Positions 1 to 9,700 of a stretch of 26,477 nucleotides of DNA are shown here, piece by piece. The stretch is taken from positions 1 through 26,477 of the forward strand of contig JAQGAU010000542.1 of NCBI GenBank assembly GCA_034698045.1. The letters run 5' to 3'. Under the pieces are notes generated by a model. That model ran no database searches and was not told where the DNA came from. It worked only from the letters and a program-made list of their open reading frames with translations. This DNA comes from Paramacrobiotus richtersi. Its lineage: Eukaryota; Tardigrada; Eutardigrada; Parachela; Macrobiotidae. Both the position numbers and the translations under genes were made by a program. How positions within the stretch are numbered: the stretch's first letter is position 1; each line of letters begins with the position of its first letter.

Positions 1-15
1 TCGCCATTAAAGGGC

Positions 16-198
16 ATGGTAGCCTTTATGGCTCTCTTGTGTGTGTTTCCTCGACATGCAGATGCATGTTCGTTTCACTATTTAAACTGCTGCGTGACTA
101 TAAAAGTTGATCGACATGAACAATTGCGACGGATCCTCGTCGATACGGTATCGACGATACCGGAAAATTATACAAAAACGGAATGTTACGGCGACTAG
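16..198 (+). CDS. possible small secreted peptide (weak)
   Basis: A 60-codon open frame starts at an ATG. Its first ~18 residues are hydrophobic and end in A-D-A-C, like a signal peptide, and five cysteines follow from about residue 9 on. I recognise no family. The left edge of the window cuts off the upstream context, and a splice-acceptor-like CAG lies inside the frame at about 60, so this may be part of a larger spliced gene or chance. No promoter or polyadenylation signal supports it. Confidence 0.22.
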   Translation: MVAFMALLCVFPRHADACSFHYLNCCVTIKVDRHEQLRRILVDTVSTIPENYTKTECYGD

Positions 199-347
199 GT
201 AACCAACGCCACTGTATCAGTGTTGAAGCCGAGCGCATGGCCGTACATTACATCTAATTCTTTAGATTTATTGAAACGAGAATGGTCTAATTGGAAAAAG
301 AATGGTCTATAGAAACCGTTTCTATACAAACAACTATAATGAACAGA

Positions 348-427
348 TTTAAGAGTTTTAAGGGTTTTAAGAGTTTTAAGGGTTTTAAGAGTTTTAAGGG
401 TTTCAAGTGTTTCAAGAGTTTTATGGG
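348..427 (+). repeat. 9-bp minisatellite (GAGTTTTAA / GGGTTTTAA)
   Basis: About nine tandem 9-mers alternate between GAGTTTTAA and GGGTTTTAA, giving an 18-bp higher-order period. The 3' units decay to GTTTCAAG. Because 9 is divisible by 3 the array stays open in one frame as a Phe-Lys-Ser/Gly pattern, but I see no gene around it. The rest of 199-800 has no other feature I can support. Confidence 0.85.
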
Positions 428-817
428 TTCATGCATTTTAAAGGGCTTTGTGAGAAATGGGTCTTCGGCTTATTTCTCACCTGCAGTGTCTAATTGATCT
501 GTGGGATTGTAACAGCCATATATGGAGCAGATGACCTTTACACTACCGGCAAGGCAGAATTTTCAAATTTCCGTTAGCACTTGCCCCTTAACAAGTAATT
601 TACACTTTTTGCTTGTACAGCAGTTAGACATTTTTCGTGTATTACTTGTAATTAATGAATGCTTTTGCCAGTTCGATCGCAAACGAAGCAGCAGCAGACA
701 GCAGACGCTTGTACTACTCGAAAGCAGATATTAGTGTTCTACATCGGATTATTCACGAAACTCGCGAATTATATTTAACAAAATCTATTCAATAAACATC
801 ACAACGTAGATAAAACG

Positions 818-1710
818 TTATGCACACTTGCCATTGTTTCCGGCATTGGCAAGGGGCAACTGGGTCATCCACTTTGCGACAACGTCTACGATTTCCTCGT
901 TCGCCCACTGTTTGTGCTCGATGACCACACTCCTCTCCCACAAAACAAACAGCATGCTGTCCCCGTCCAGTTTCAGATGGAAATTATTATATTGACCGCC
1001 ATACGAATACCGTCTTACTTTCGTAAAGAACAGTTCCCCAATTAACTGCCGCAGCTGGAACAAATCTGTGGATTTGATAACTGTCGATACACACGAAACG
1101 TCCAATGGAAGAACCAGCTTTATAAAAGATTTAACATTGTCGCGCATCAAAGCGAATAACGATTGCTCCGGAAGTGGCTCACCATCCATTATCTGGGTTC
1201 GAGAAATAACCGTTCTGGACGTTGTTCCCGCAGAGCTAGTCCATTCCACGTAAAGGATCGAACTGAGCATTAGAAATGGCTGACGACGATCGGTCATATC
1301 GAATATGACGCGACCGGGACGAAACAAAAGGGGTCCTCGGCGTTCATCCCGCACTGCCACTTGAATGTCTTCGCTGCCAGCATCTAGCCGATGGAGATGC
1401 CAGATGAGCATGTGCGGCCAAATAAACTGGGAGCTGATCCATGTCGGTGGCAGCGTGGCGCAGTGGAAATCGACCAAGACTTCGGTGTCACGGATATCCT
1501 GGATATATGCCAGATAATAATGGTTTTCGTGCAGAACGACGCAACATTCCCGGAATCTACCTGCAGCGCCATCATGGAACTGTTGTCATCTGTATACTTT
1601 GTGCAGCAGCCGGCGTTCAACAGGGACCATGTAAAGCGTAGCAGCTTCAGTCAGCTTGTGCTCGGGAATTCGAATACGCACGACTGGATTCACTCGCCAT
1701 ACTGTGCACA
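818..1710 (-). CDS. 3' exon of an unrecognised protein gene, with an in-frame TGA
   Basis: On the minus strand a frame is open from 1585 to the TAA at 818 (255 residues). It has an ordered, coding-like composition, including the stretch YYLAYIQDIRDTEVLVDFHC near its start. There is no ATG near the start, so this is a 3' exon. The same frame continues upstream past one TGA (1588-1586) to a good acceptor (TTTCAATTTCAG, exon from 1710), reading CTVWRVNPVVRIRIPEHKL and so on. The TGA makes this a pseudogene, a sequence error, an unusual splice or a recoding event. The short D-T-E-V-L-V-D-F strand pattern suggests a small Tudor/Agenet-like beta barrel, but that is a guess. I recognise no named family and found no upstream exons with confidence. 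Confidence 0.5.
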
Positions 1711-1889
1711 CTGAAATTGAAATCGTTTCTTGAGTCTGGCTCTTTTTACCATAAGTTATTTAGATGGAACAAGTACGTAATAACATCTAGCAAGTGGGAG
1801 CGACTAGCGAGGATGTGAAAAGAGGGTAACAATGGCAGACCTTTATCCATCTCATGATCACATGTCAGTTTTGGCCGGATTACGATACC

Positions 1890-1950
1890 CCACGGCCCAT
1901 TCAAGACAAGACAAGTTTATTCAGTACATTCAGTACTGAATGGGCCGTGG
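1890..1950. repeat. perfect 14-bp inverted repeat (hairpin)
   Basis: CCACGGCCCATTCA at 1890-1903 is matched exactly by TGAATGGGCCGTGG at 1937-1950 across a 33-nt spacer that itself contains CAGTACATTCAGTACTG. This could be a small MITE-like element or a structured transcript end. No coding feature overlaps it. Confidence 0.75.
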
Positions 1951-1993
1951 ATACGCTCTGGTCTAAAATGGACAATGAATGGAAAATGAATCA

Positions 1994-2317
1994 CTAAGAT
2001 CCCCAATCATCACTGAGGCTTTGATCATTATGCTGATGTGCCCCTGGCAGAAACATCTGGGGGAATAAAGCTGTCGCGTCTAGCCATCTTAGCAGGCGAC
2101 TTAATTGCCCTCTGAACAACATACGTACCTTATGGCCATTAAATTGTACTAGATACCACCTGTTCGATGTTCTTGGTTTGCTGGCCCCTTTACGTATAAT
2201 TATGTCATCAGTAGTCCACAAAGAGCAAACGGCGCAAATATAGCTACAGTCTCCAAGGCTCCAGGAATGGCTTCTTGGCTTTTTACGTACGCAACGCCTC
2301 CCGCTGTTAACCGCCAT
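1994..2317 (-). other. open frame of 107 codons, doubtful
   Basis: The frame contains RWYLVQFNGHKVRMLFRGQL, which looks like a small beta-barrel segment (Tudor/chromo-like, or the tail of an integrase), followed by a polar C-terminus. It lies just upstream of the minus-strand exon at 818-1710 and could be an earlier exon of that gene or a retroelement scrap. I see no clear splice sites linking them. Treat it as a hint only. Confidence 0.2.
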
Positions 2318-2545
2318 TATTCTTTATTTCAGTACAGCAGCAAACGCACCGTAGTTGATCTTTTGATGCCTAGCGGGTACAGGATCAATAAAATCCCCAA
2401 AACTATTTCCAGTAATTTGTTGTGTTGCAGTATACTAGAGCCTGCCTGATGTAACGCGTGTGTTCGACTGCTTCGGTTTACATAAAGAGACGTACTCTAA
2501 ATTAATTGTAAGACAAACCTTGTGTTTTATTGCTGTACCGTGGTC

Positions 2546-3076
2546 TCACACGTGTACAAACACATTCCGCTGGAGAAACAGAATTACGTACGTAAGCAAG
2601 AAGATTTCATCTAACACAACAGATTCGGGGACGGTGCCCATAACACATAACGCATTTCCCTTCTGCATCAACATGGACAATTTTTGCCTTAAAAATTCTT
2701 TAGAGCGTTGTTCCCCGGTGACTGCGATGAGATCTCTTCCGATCTTGTCAAATATTCTCTTCGTGCCTTTTCCCCAAGTCCCGGACATTTCAAAAACTGC
2801 CGGCACGACGACGTAACGGTTCTCCAAGAAGGCGTATTTCACGTACTTTGTTTGCTCGGCAGCTTCTGCTTTCTGGAAGGAACGGTCGACGTACGAGTTG
2901 CACAAGGTGTCGATACAGGTGACGTCAACTGAGAGCGGCTTCCCCCGCTCAAAGACAAACCTAGTTAACGCAAATGGATTGCGATAGCTTGATACATCTA
3001 TAATACGCAACAGTGTATTCGAGTAACAGTGGGCACGATACAGTGTCAAGTACAGTAACACTGTATGCAAGTACAA
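2546..3076 (-). mobile_element. non-LTR retrotransposon fragment, C-terminal end of the RT polyprotein
   Basis: Residues ~31-150 of this minus-strand frame (about 2986-2627) match the tail that follows the reverse transcriptase in many invertebrate LINE-like elements. They start with R-G-K-P-L-S-V-D-V-T-x-I-D-T-L, pass through K-Y-x-x-L-x-x-R-Y-x-x-V-P-x-x-x-E, G-x-W-G-K and I-G-R-D-L-x-x-x-T-G-E, and end with L-x-Q-x-L-S-M-x-x-Q-x-G-N-A. The reverse transcriptase core itself is absent, so the copy is truncated. The remaining residues on each side look like random flank. Family assignment is from memory of the pattern, and the exact clade is not determined. Confidence 0.6.
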
Positions 3077-3700
3077 CTGGAGAGCCTAACTAGCGTTACT
3101 TGGTACTAGAAAGATTGGTGTTTGGTTGTTGGAATAGGATACTCATGCTGTTTCGTTGTTGGCCTACTGTGTGGTACCGAAACATGGGACGAAATATCTA
3201 GCCAACACCGTTTTAATTACATGCAGGTTTTATTTCAGCAGTACTGCGCGCAGCAGTATGTAGAAGCTGCCATCATCGACTAATTTCGAGCGCCACTGCA
3301 TCCCGCGTATGAGATGCTAAGGAAGCGTTTTATCAGTGATTATTAATTAGGCAGTAATTGTCTACGTTAGAGGCACTTTCAGCGATGCCGGCTGACTTAA
3401 TCTTTTTTTACATGTTGTCTATATAATATGCTCAATGGTTTATTCTGACTGCAAATTCGCGTGTTCAAACAAGGTTGACTGACACATAATGTTGTTAAAT
3501 TTTAAATGTAAAATGGCCCGTAAACATTTTCGGGGAAAGTTTGTTAACGTACTTGGTTGGCCTGATAGAACGGTATCAAAGCCACCCATCTGTACGTACT
3601 GTACAGGAATCAGTTTCACATATAAATGTACGAGAACAGTTTCGCGCACAAGAACAAAAGTGTGTTTTGAGAGGAAAGGAATGTTTTAGAAACAATCAAC
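3077..3700. other. spacer, no supported gene
   Basis: AT-rich DNA with short overlapping frames on both strands. None has recognisable motifs or splice structure. Confidence 0.5.
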
Positions 3701-3719
3701 AGTGGAAACACATTGCAAC

Positions 3720-4426
3720 GATTCGGAATTAGCGAAAGTTCAGCCCCGTGTTCAGAACATCCTTAGAGAGTTACATACTTCCCTCGGCAGACTGAGAACA
3801 TTCAAGATCAGGCGAGCCCAACCCGGCCTTAATCTTTCCCAGCGAGCTCCCCTTTACCACGCCTTAGTCGAGCCGTACACGGACTATTGTTCGTCAGTGT
3901 GGTCGACGGCGTCCTTGGGTGAGCGGGTGAAGTTGAGAAAACGCCAAGATGCGGCCTTGAGAGCCATCCCCGACTACAGAATACGGGTAACACCGCAACT
4001 GTACGGAGAACTGGGTGTGATACCAGTATCCGATCGATGGCGGGAAAAGGACGCGGTCTGGCTGTTCAAAATCTGGAACCGGAAGGACTTCAACGTGCCA
4101 ACTTATCTGGAACAGCTGATCCCGTTAAAGGAAATCGATACCATTACCCGCTACGAGTTAAGGTGGAAGAATAGAATCGACGCGTTTGCAAAGCGAAGTA
4201 TCGGAAAGACAACCCTGGTGATAAGATTAAAGGATCTCTTTACTAACATCATGAAGAGCAGTGAAAAAGTTCTGGAATGTGGTTCTATCAAAATTTTTCT
4301 CTTTCGTGTTAAATCGAACAATCTCTTTTAAGCTACGGTTTTTTGTTGTTTTCTTTAGTATCCATAATGACCAGACTTTGCGTGTCATGGGTTTGTCTGC
4401 TCGTCAATAAACTGAACTAAACTGCA
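3720..4426 (+). mobile_element. 5'-truncated LINE (CR1/Jockey-like), RT C-terminal region plus 3' tail
   Basis: The frame ending with TAA at 4331 shows the region just C-terminal to the reverse transcriptase core of CR1/Jockey-type elements. It contains R-A-P-L-Y-H-A-L-V-E-P-Y-x-D-Y-C-S-S-V-W, then K-L-R-K-R-Q-D-A-A-L-R-A-I, then L-Y-G-E-L-G-V-I-P-V, then a W-L-F-K-I-W-N stretch. A ~95-nt 3' region follows, ending in CAATAAACTGAACTAAACTG at about 4406-4425. That is a polyadenylation-like signal with a short tail repeat. The 5' part is missing, typical of dead-on-arrival LINE copies. I could not find clear target-site duplications. Confidence 0.78.
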
Positions 4427-4429
4427 AAT

Positions 4430-4890
4430 GAAAGATCGATCGAGCCAAACAAAAATCATGTTTAAGACAGGAATTCACGTTTCACCAGTAAGTCCTGTAC
4501 TGACTTTCAAAATCCTGGACTGACTAACCGGGGTCACTGCAATTTTTGCCAAAATAATTCTGGATTTTCAAACAGCTAACACAATTGCGCCACGGGACAT
4601 GGATTACTGAATACTGTACATTCATTACCATCAGGTTTAATTGATCCGAAGAAGAACGAAAGAACAAAATCTCAGAAGCTGGATAGTTGCTATTGTAAAA
4701 AATGTTCGACCAGACGCATAGCAAAAGAATGCAATATTAATTCAGAAACGTGGTGTTTTCCTTCAGTACAGCTACCGATCGTTTAACCAGAAACTGAATG
4801 AAACAAGATCAAAACGGAATCACTTCCTGCAGTAGCGGACCTAAGGGAGAGCAAAATAGTAATAATATTAAAAACATGGTACCGTGCTTC
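4430..4890. other. spacer, no supported gene
   Basis: Low-complexity AT-rich sequence between the LINE copy and the hairpin array. I see no coding frame with support. Confidence 0.5.
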
Positions 4891-4894
4891 AGTA

Positions 4895-5408
4895 CCGAAA
4901 AAATTTTAATTAGGTCGGTTTCCAGGCTAAGATAATCCTACGGCTTCCGGTCTAACTAGCTTTTCGCCTGGAAACCGCCTGGGTTAAAATTTTTTGGGCA
5001 GTCTTTGCCACTGGGCTGTGCAGCTCGTTGAGCACTACAAGACGGTAACAAACTCTGCCAAAAAAATTTTAATTAAGTCGGTTTCCAGGCTAAAAGAATC
5101 CTACGGCTTCCGGTCTAACTAGTTTTTTCGCCTGCAAACCGCCTGGGTTAAAATTTTTTGTGCAGTCTTTAGCACTGGGCTGTGCAGCTCGTTGAGCTCT
5201 ACCAGTCGGTAACAAACCCTGCCGAAAAAAGTTTAATTAAGTCGGTTTCCAGGCTAAAAGAATCCTACGGCTTCCGGTCTAACTAGTTTTTTCGCCTGGA
5301 AGCCGCCTGGGTTAAAATATTTTGGGCAGTCTTTGGCACTGGGCTGTGCACAGTGTGCAGCTCGTTTAGCTCTACAAAACGGTAAGAAACCCCGCCCAAA
5401 AAATTTTA
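4895..5408. repeat. tandem ~164-bp repeats, each with a nested inverted repeat
   Basis: Three head-to-tail units start at 4895, 5058 and 5222 (163, 164 and 173 bp), and a fourth is cut off at 5395-5408. In unit 1 an outer pair, AAAAAATTTTAA (4898-4909) with TTAAAATTTTTT (4984-4995), encloses an inner pair, CGGTTTCCAGGC (4916-4927) with GCCTGGAAACCG (4966-4977), leaving a 38-nt loop. Units 2 and 3 keep the arms with one change each (GCCTGCAAACCG and GCCTGGAAGCCG, the latter still able to pair G-T). A second small hairpin, AGCTC-GTT-GAGCT, closes unit 2 and is partly kept in units 1 and 3. Unit 3 has a small insertion near 5349. I see no coding potential. Confidence 0.9.
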
Positions 5409-5950
5409 TGGAGAACCCGAATAAATTGAAAATTGGCTAAGGGTAATTTATTGCTGGAATTTTTTGGCATACCAGAATGAATCGAAAAATTGGCTGAACG
5501 TCATTTATGGACCGGAGCGAAGCGAAGGTCTTCTATACTCAGCTCCAACGCAGTTTTCTCTGCTGCGGAGGTCCGGGTTATTCCATTGTATTCCTTTCGC
5601 CGATGATAACTCTCTTCAGAATGGTCCAATTTCCCATTTGACCAGCATGTTCTTCGTTATCAGTTCTGGAGCCCTATTGTTATAACTAACAAAGTTATGA
5701 CTAAAACTACATTATGTATGTATCGCAAATACCGAACAATGCGGGAAGCCCCCTGCGCAACTGAGGACAATCAAAAGCGGATCTTGCAAGCAAAAGGTCA
5801 GCCCTACGCCTTTATCAGCTCCGGTCTTCATCGCCAGCATCAGCGAGCATCAGCACCGCGCCCCCGTCACTCGCCAGCCTCCCGCCTGATGGTGCTATGG
5901 ACTACAGCCAGTATTCTCTTTTCTACATTTTCTCAAGTTCTCTGATCTGT
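5409..5950. other. repeat-flank spacer with a short imperfect duplication
   Basis: After the tandem array, GAATAAATTGAAAATTGGCT (near 5419) is followed about 50 bases on by a similar GAATGAATCGAAAAATTGGC (near 5476), so this is probably more of the same or a neighbouring repeat. The short plus-strand frames here have no recognisable motif. Confidence 0.45.
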
Positions 5951-5989
5951 AATTGTTTCACCGAAGAACGATCATCGCTCTGAAAACTG

Positions 5990-6147
5990 GTAATCTGTTG
6001 AATACAATTGAATATCTTTATTCTACCCTTAGGTGTACTGATACTGGAAAGGTTATTTCTCTTGTGTGGTGCTGGGTACTTGAAGCCATTTGTGAATGGC
6101 CCTGCTGGACTGAAATGGCCAGAGGAATAAAATTGTTGTTGTTGTTG
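5990..6147 (+). mobile_element. probable 3' end of a non-LTR element with a (TTG)n tail
   Basis: The sequence ends in GGAATAAAATTGTTGTTGTT: an AATAAA signal (6126-6131) followed directly by five TTG units (6133-6147). A polyadenylation signal running straight into a simple-repeat tail is typical of LINE or SINE 3' ends. The upstream ~130 bases have no intact frame. The 5' boundary is approximate. Confidence 0.45.
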
Positions 6148-6149
6148 CG

Positions 6150-6742
6150 GAGAGCGATTACCTATTACGAGGAATCTCCCTGTTCATTCTGTATTGTTGG
6201 AAGGAAGCATCAGGGAGCGTTAAAAACTGAGGATCGCAATACCGTGAAAGTGGTCTCTTTAACATGTATCTCTAGGGGCAAAATAATGTACTTCCGGTCC
6301 AGGATCTAGTCAACCGCCCGGGTGCGGTTCGAACGCATGAAGTCTATTTAGCCGTGGCTAGCTCGTGACACTACGCTTAATCCAGAAGTACGGTAACTGT
6401 CTGTGTCTGCATGCGTGTTGATTTGCACATTTCTGACACACAGCATTAATTTTGCCCAACCACTGTTACAAACCAGTTTGTTTCTTGTAGCACGATCACA
6501 CACAGTTCTAAGTCTGCCTTGCCTCTGTGTTGACGAAATTACTAATCAGCCAAAAAAGCAACTGTTCGGATGCGGTAAACGGACGCCTGCAAATGGCAAG
6601 CGCATGCGGATGCGTCAGACACACACACAGACGGCCGTATATCGTTAAACGTTAATATTTCTCCGTTGAACCAGTTTACCAGTTCGCCAATGTCATAAAC
6701 ACGCGCTCTCCTCCGTTCTGTGATCGTTGGGTGCGTGCACAA
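6150..6742. other. upstream region of the FBXO30/40-type gene
   Basis: There is no supported gene here. A short CA run (6620-6630) and a C/T-rich stretch at about 6706-6718 precede the start codon at 6743. The promoter and 5' UTR of the downstream gene should lie here, but I cannot place a TATA box or a start site. Confidence 0.4.
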
Positions 6743-9700
6743 ATGGATTATTTCCCCTGGATCCACGATGTGGTCAATGGGAATGTGGGGAAAAGTGAGG
6801 CAGTCAAGAAAAACGGGAATATCGGGAATCCGCACGTGGAACACTGCGCGGGATGTTTCCGGAGTAATTGCGCTTTTGGGGAACGCTCGGGGGTAGGGAG
6901 GAACGGGACGAGTCCCCGGTATTGTCCCGTGGTGGTGTGTGGACGGTGTGATGTCCGGATGCATCGGTGTAAGCTGGATGAGCATCTGGATCATCTCTGT
7001 GGGGAGGTTCTGGTAAGAAAAGGGGAATATGGATTATTGACTATTGTAGTATTGTTATGTCATCTGATTCTGCTGATTTTTCGCCAGTGTTTCAGTAGGA
7101 TATTTACCATTCTTTTTTTGTTTTAAATCCATGAAATACCATGGAAAAGTTTAAAAAACATTTATCTACGTTTATAGGATAAAGTCAGGTATAACGAATT
7201 CCGAACGAACAACCCATTTTTTAATTTTTGTTAAATGAAGTTTTTTTATTAGGTACCCGTATATTGCAGGAGATTAGCATTTTCATCTGTTTCCTGAAAT
7301 TTAGCAAACCTTGAAAAAAGGAAGATGATTAATGTTTTAATTATTTTCGTAAACTGGCTAATTCCCAAACTGCTTTTTAATTGAATTTAAAATTTTTAAT
7401 TGTTTTCAGAAAATTTGATTTATTTTATTTCTCTGTACTCGGTTCGTGTTCAGTTGTTTAGTTTTTGCATTTATTCTTAACTTTGAAGTATTTCCCTGCC
7501 AAAACCCTCTCGTAACATTTTTTGTTTTGTTTAATGCTGCTTTATTTATTTATTTATTTATTCTGTTTTTTCATTTTAATTGGGTTTTCCCTTTACGCTG
7601 CTATTAATCTACTTCGTCTCTGTTTTTAAATTTTTGGGATTTTGTTTCTGGTATTCATCTACTGTTGCAGCTGTGTTGTTTCTCTCGATTTTCATTTCAG
7701 ATTTTTCTGCATATTTTCGAACATTTTAAGATTATTTCCATTAATTTACTCGGTTTTCTCAATCAAATGCGTCTACTGTAAATGAATTATTTAAAACATA
7801 AAACAATATCTTTTTTAAACGTTTGTGGTGAGAAAATATCCGCATACTCTTCCTTATCAAGGAAGAATGTGTCCAACAAAATATTTGATCGTTGTTGACA
7901 TATTTGACTGCACAACAATCCATAACGGGGCAGTTTTGTTGATTATTGATGGCGTGTCAATATTGGCGGTGTTACAGCGTGTGTGCGTGCCTGTCTGAGT
8001 CAGCAGCATAAAATGTGGGTTATTGGCGTAATGGACCCGACCAGGCTTATTCTAAACACTTTGCTAAGCGCTTGCCGCTTTGTTTTGCGATCTCTCGCGA
8101 AGGCAAATATGTTACACATTTTGTCGGGTGATTTTATGAGTGATTGCACAATGCTGGTTGTTTGTTGTACTCTTACACAATGCGACAGTATTTTAAATAT
8201 TTAAAATGGAATTATTGTGTGAAAGATTGTAGATCATTCCGGTAAAAGAATCAAGAGATAAATTGACCAGAATTATGGTTGATAAATAAACTAAAATTAT
8301 ATTAGTTTACGGTGGTAATCCAAGTTAGTTTATTTAAGTGAATTAATTAAATTGAAAATAATGCTGTGTGAAAACTGGAGCAACAGACAAACTGAACTGC
8401 ACTTGTCCCGGATCAGAATCAAAAATTTAAGTGGAATTATAAGTAACAAATTAGTTAAAACTGCAATAGCTCAAATTATGGTAATTATGTTTAGTTTTCT
8501 CTATGTAATTAAACAATTAAAATAAAATTAATTTAATTTAATTAAAAGTTAACAAAAATTAACAAATTAATAATAAATTAAAAATTATTAGAAATTAGAA
8601 ATTACGTAGTTCAGAAAACAGCTAACAGTAAACGACATTTTTCTTGGACGTGTCGGTTGTCATTTGAATGTGACGGATTATGCGTTTGTATAGGTGCAGT
8701 GCATCAACGCCGGAAATGGATGTGATATGCATTTGAGGAGAAAAGCTCTTGGAAAGCATCTGGTATGTTGTACTCATCGGGCGGACAATAAAGTTATGGA
8801 TGGTTTTTTTAACGCGATGGATCAATTTTTCTTCAGCTTTCAGCAGTTTCTCGATACATAATGTTTTTCCTAATATTAATATCACAATGTTATATAAAAA
8901 GTGAATTGTTACGAATATTGATGCAATCATTTGGTTGTATTTAACTCAAATGTGGATAATTTTAATGTCTTTTCGGCTGCACATATCTTCGTGTCACGAT
9001 GTTCAGCCTGCTGCTTGACCTTAAAAATTAAATTTATTTTGATGCGCAATTTTATTAACATGTATTTAATTTAATGCTTAATTCTGGAATCAAGTAATAA
9101 ATATAATATAATAAAAATAAATAAACAGACGAAACTAAACCACTTAAAATAAAGAAACAAAAAAATTTACTTAATTAAAAATACATATTGTAAATTTTAA
9201 TACAAAGGGTAATGGTGAATGTAACCGTCGTCTGCAGGAAGAATGCCCCGCCAGCGTGGTCTTCTGTTCGGTGGAATGGAACCGTTGGCCCCTGCACTAC
9301 ACGGACAAGCACTCCCCCCTGCCCTTCATCCTCCCGAACCCCCACGGCCACCCCACCCAGCTGGACATGGCCCTGGCCCTCCGCGACCAGTCCGTCCTCA
9401 ACCACGCCTACTCCCTCCCGCGGCACTTTCGCCGCCTGCGCAACGAACTGACGGAACGCTTCCCGGCCGTGCCGCTGCCCTGCCACCGCCCCGTGCCGGC
9501 GGTGCTGCTGCAGGAGCGGGGGATGGTAGGGGAGGTCAGTCGCGAGGGATCCGTGGAATTGTCGGAGGAAGAGTGGAGCTGGTCGGATGCGCCGTGGCGG
9601 CGGAAGGAGCATCCGCCGGGACTGAGTCGCAGTTTGTGTAGTAAGCTGGTGCCGGCCGCGAGGCACACGGCGGAGACGTTGAAGGTGGCGCTGCAGATGA

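Noticed and set aside
1391..1714. 107-codon plus-strand frame
   Set aside because: It is the shadow of the minus-strand exon at 818-1710, whose composition and motif-like strands are more protein-like.
5464..5945. two plus-strand frames of 73 and 82 codons
   Set aside because: They lie in repeat-flanked DNA with no motif, splice site or tail. There is no reason to call a gene.
6280..6345. GGTTCGAAC motif resembling a tRNA T-arm
   Set aside because: No matching acceptor, D-arm or anticodon arm at the right spacing on either strand. At most a decayed tRNA-derived SINE.
7983..8204. 73-codon plus-strand frame in intron 1
   Set aside because: The GC-richer patch was tested as a missing exon. 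It does not supply the zinc-finger residues needed, and 8694-8762 does.
8622..8930. 102-codon minus-strand frame
   Set aside because: It overlaps the 69-nt zinc-finger exon on the other strand and has no family motif. The plus-strand exon explains the conserved part.
9243..9641. 132-codon Pro/Ala-rich plus-strand frame
   Set aside because: It is a shifted reading of exon 3. The frame starting E-E-C-P-A-S-V-V fits the family and the splice phases.
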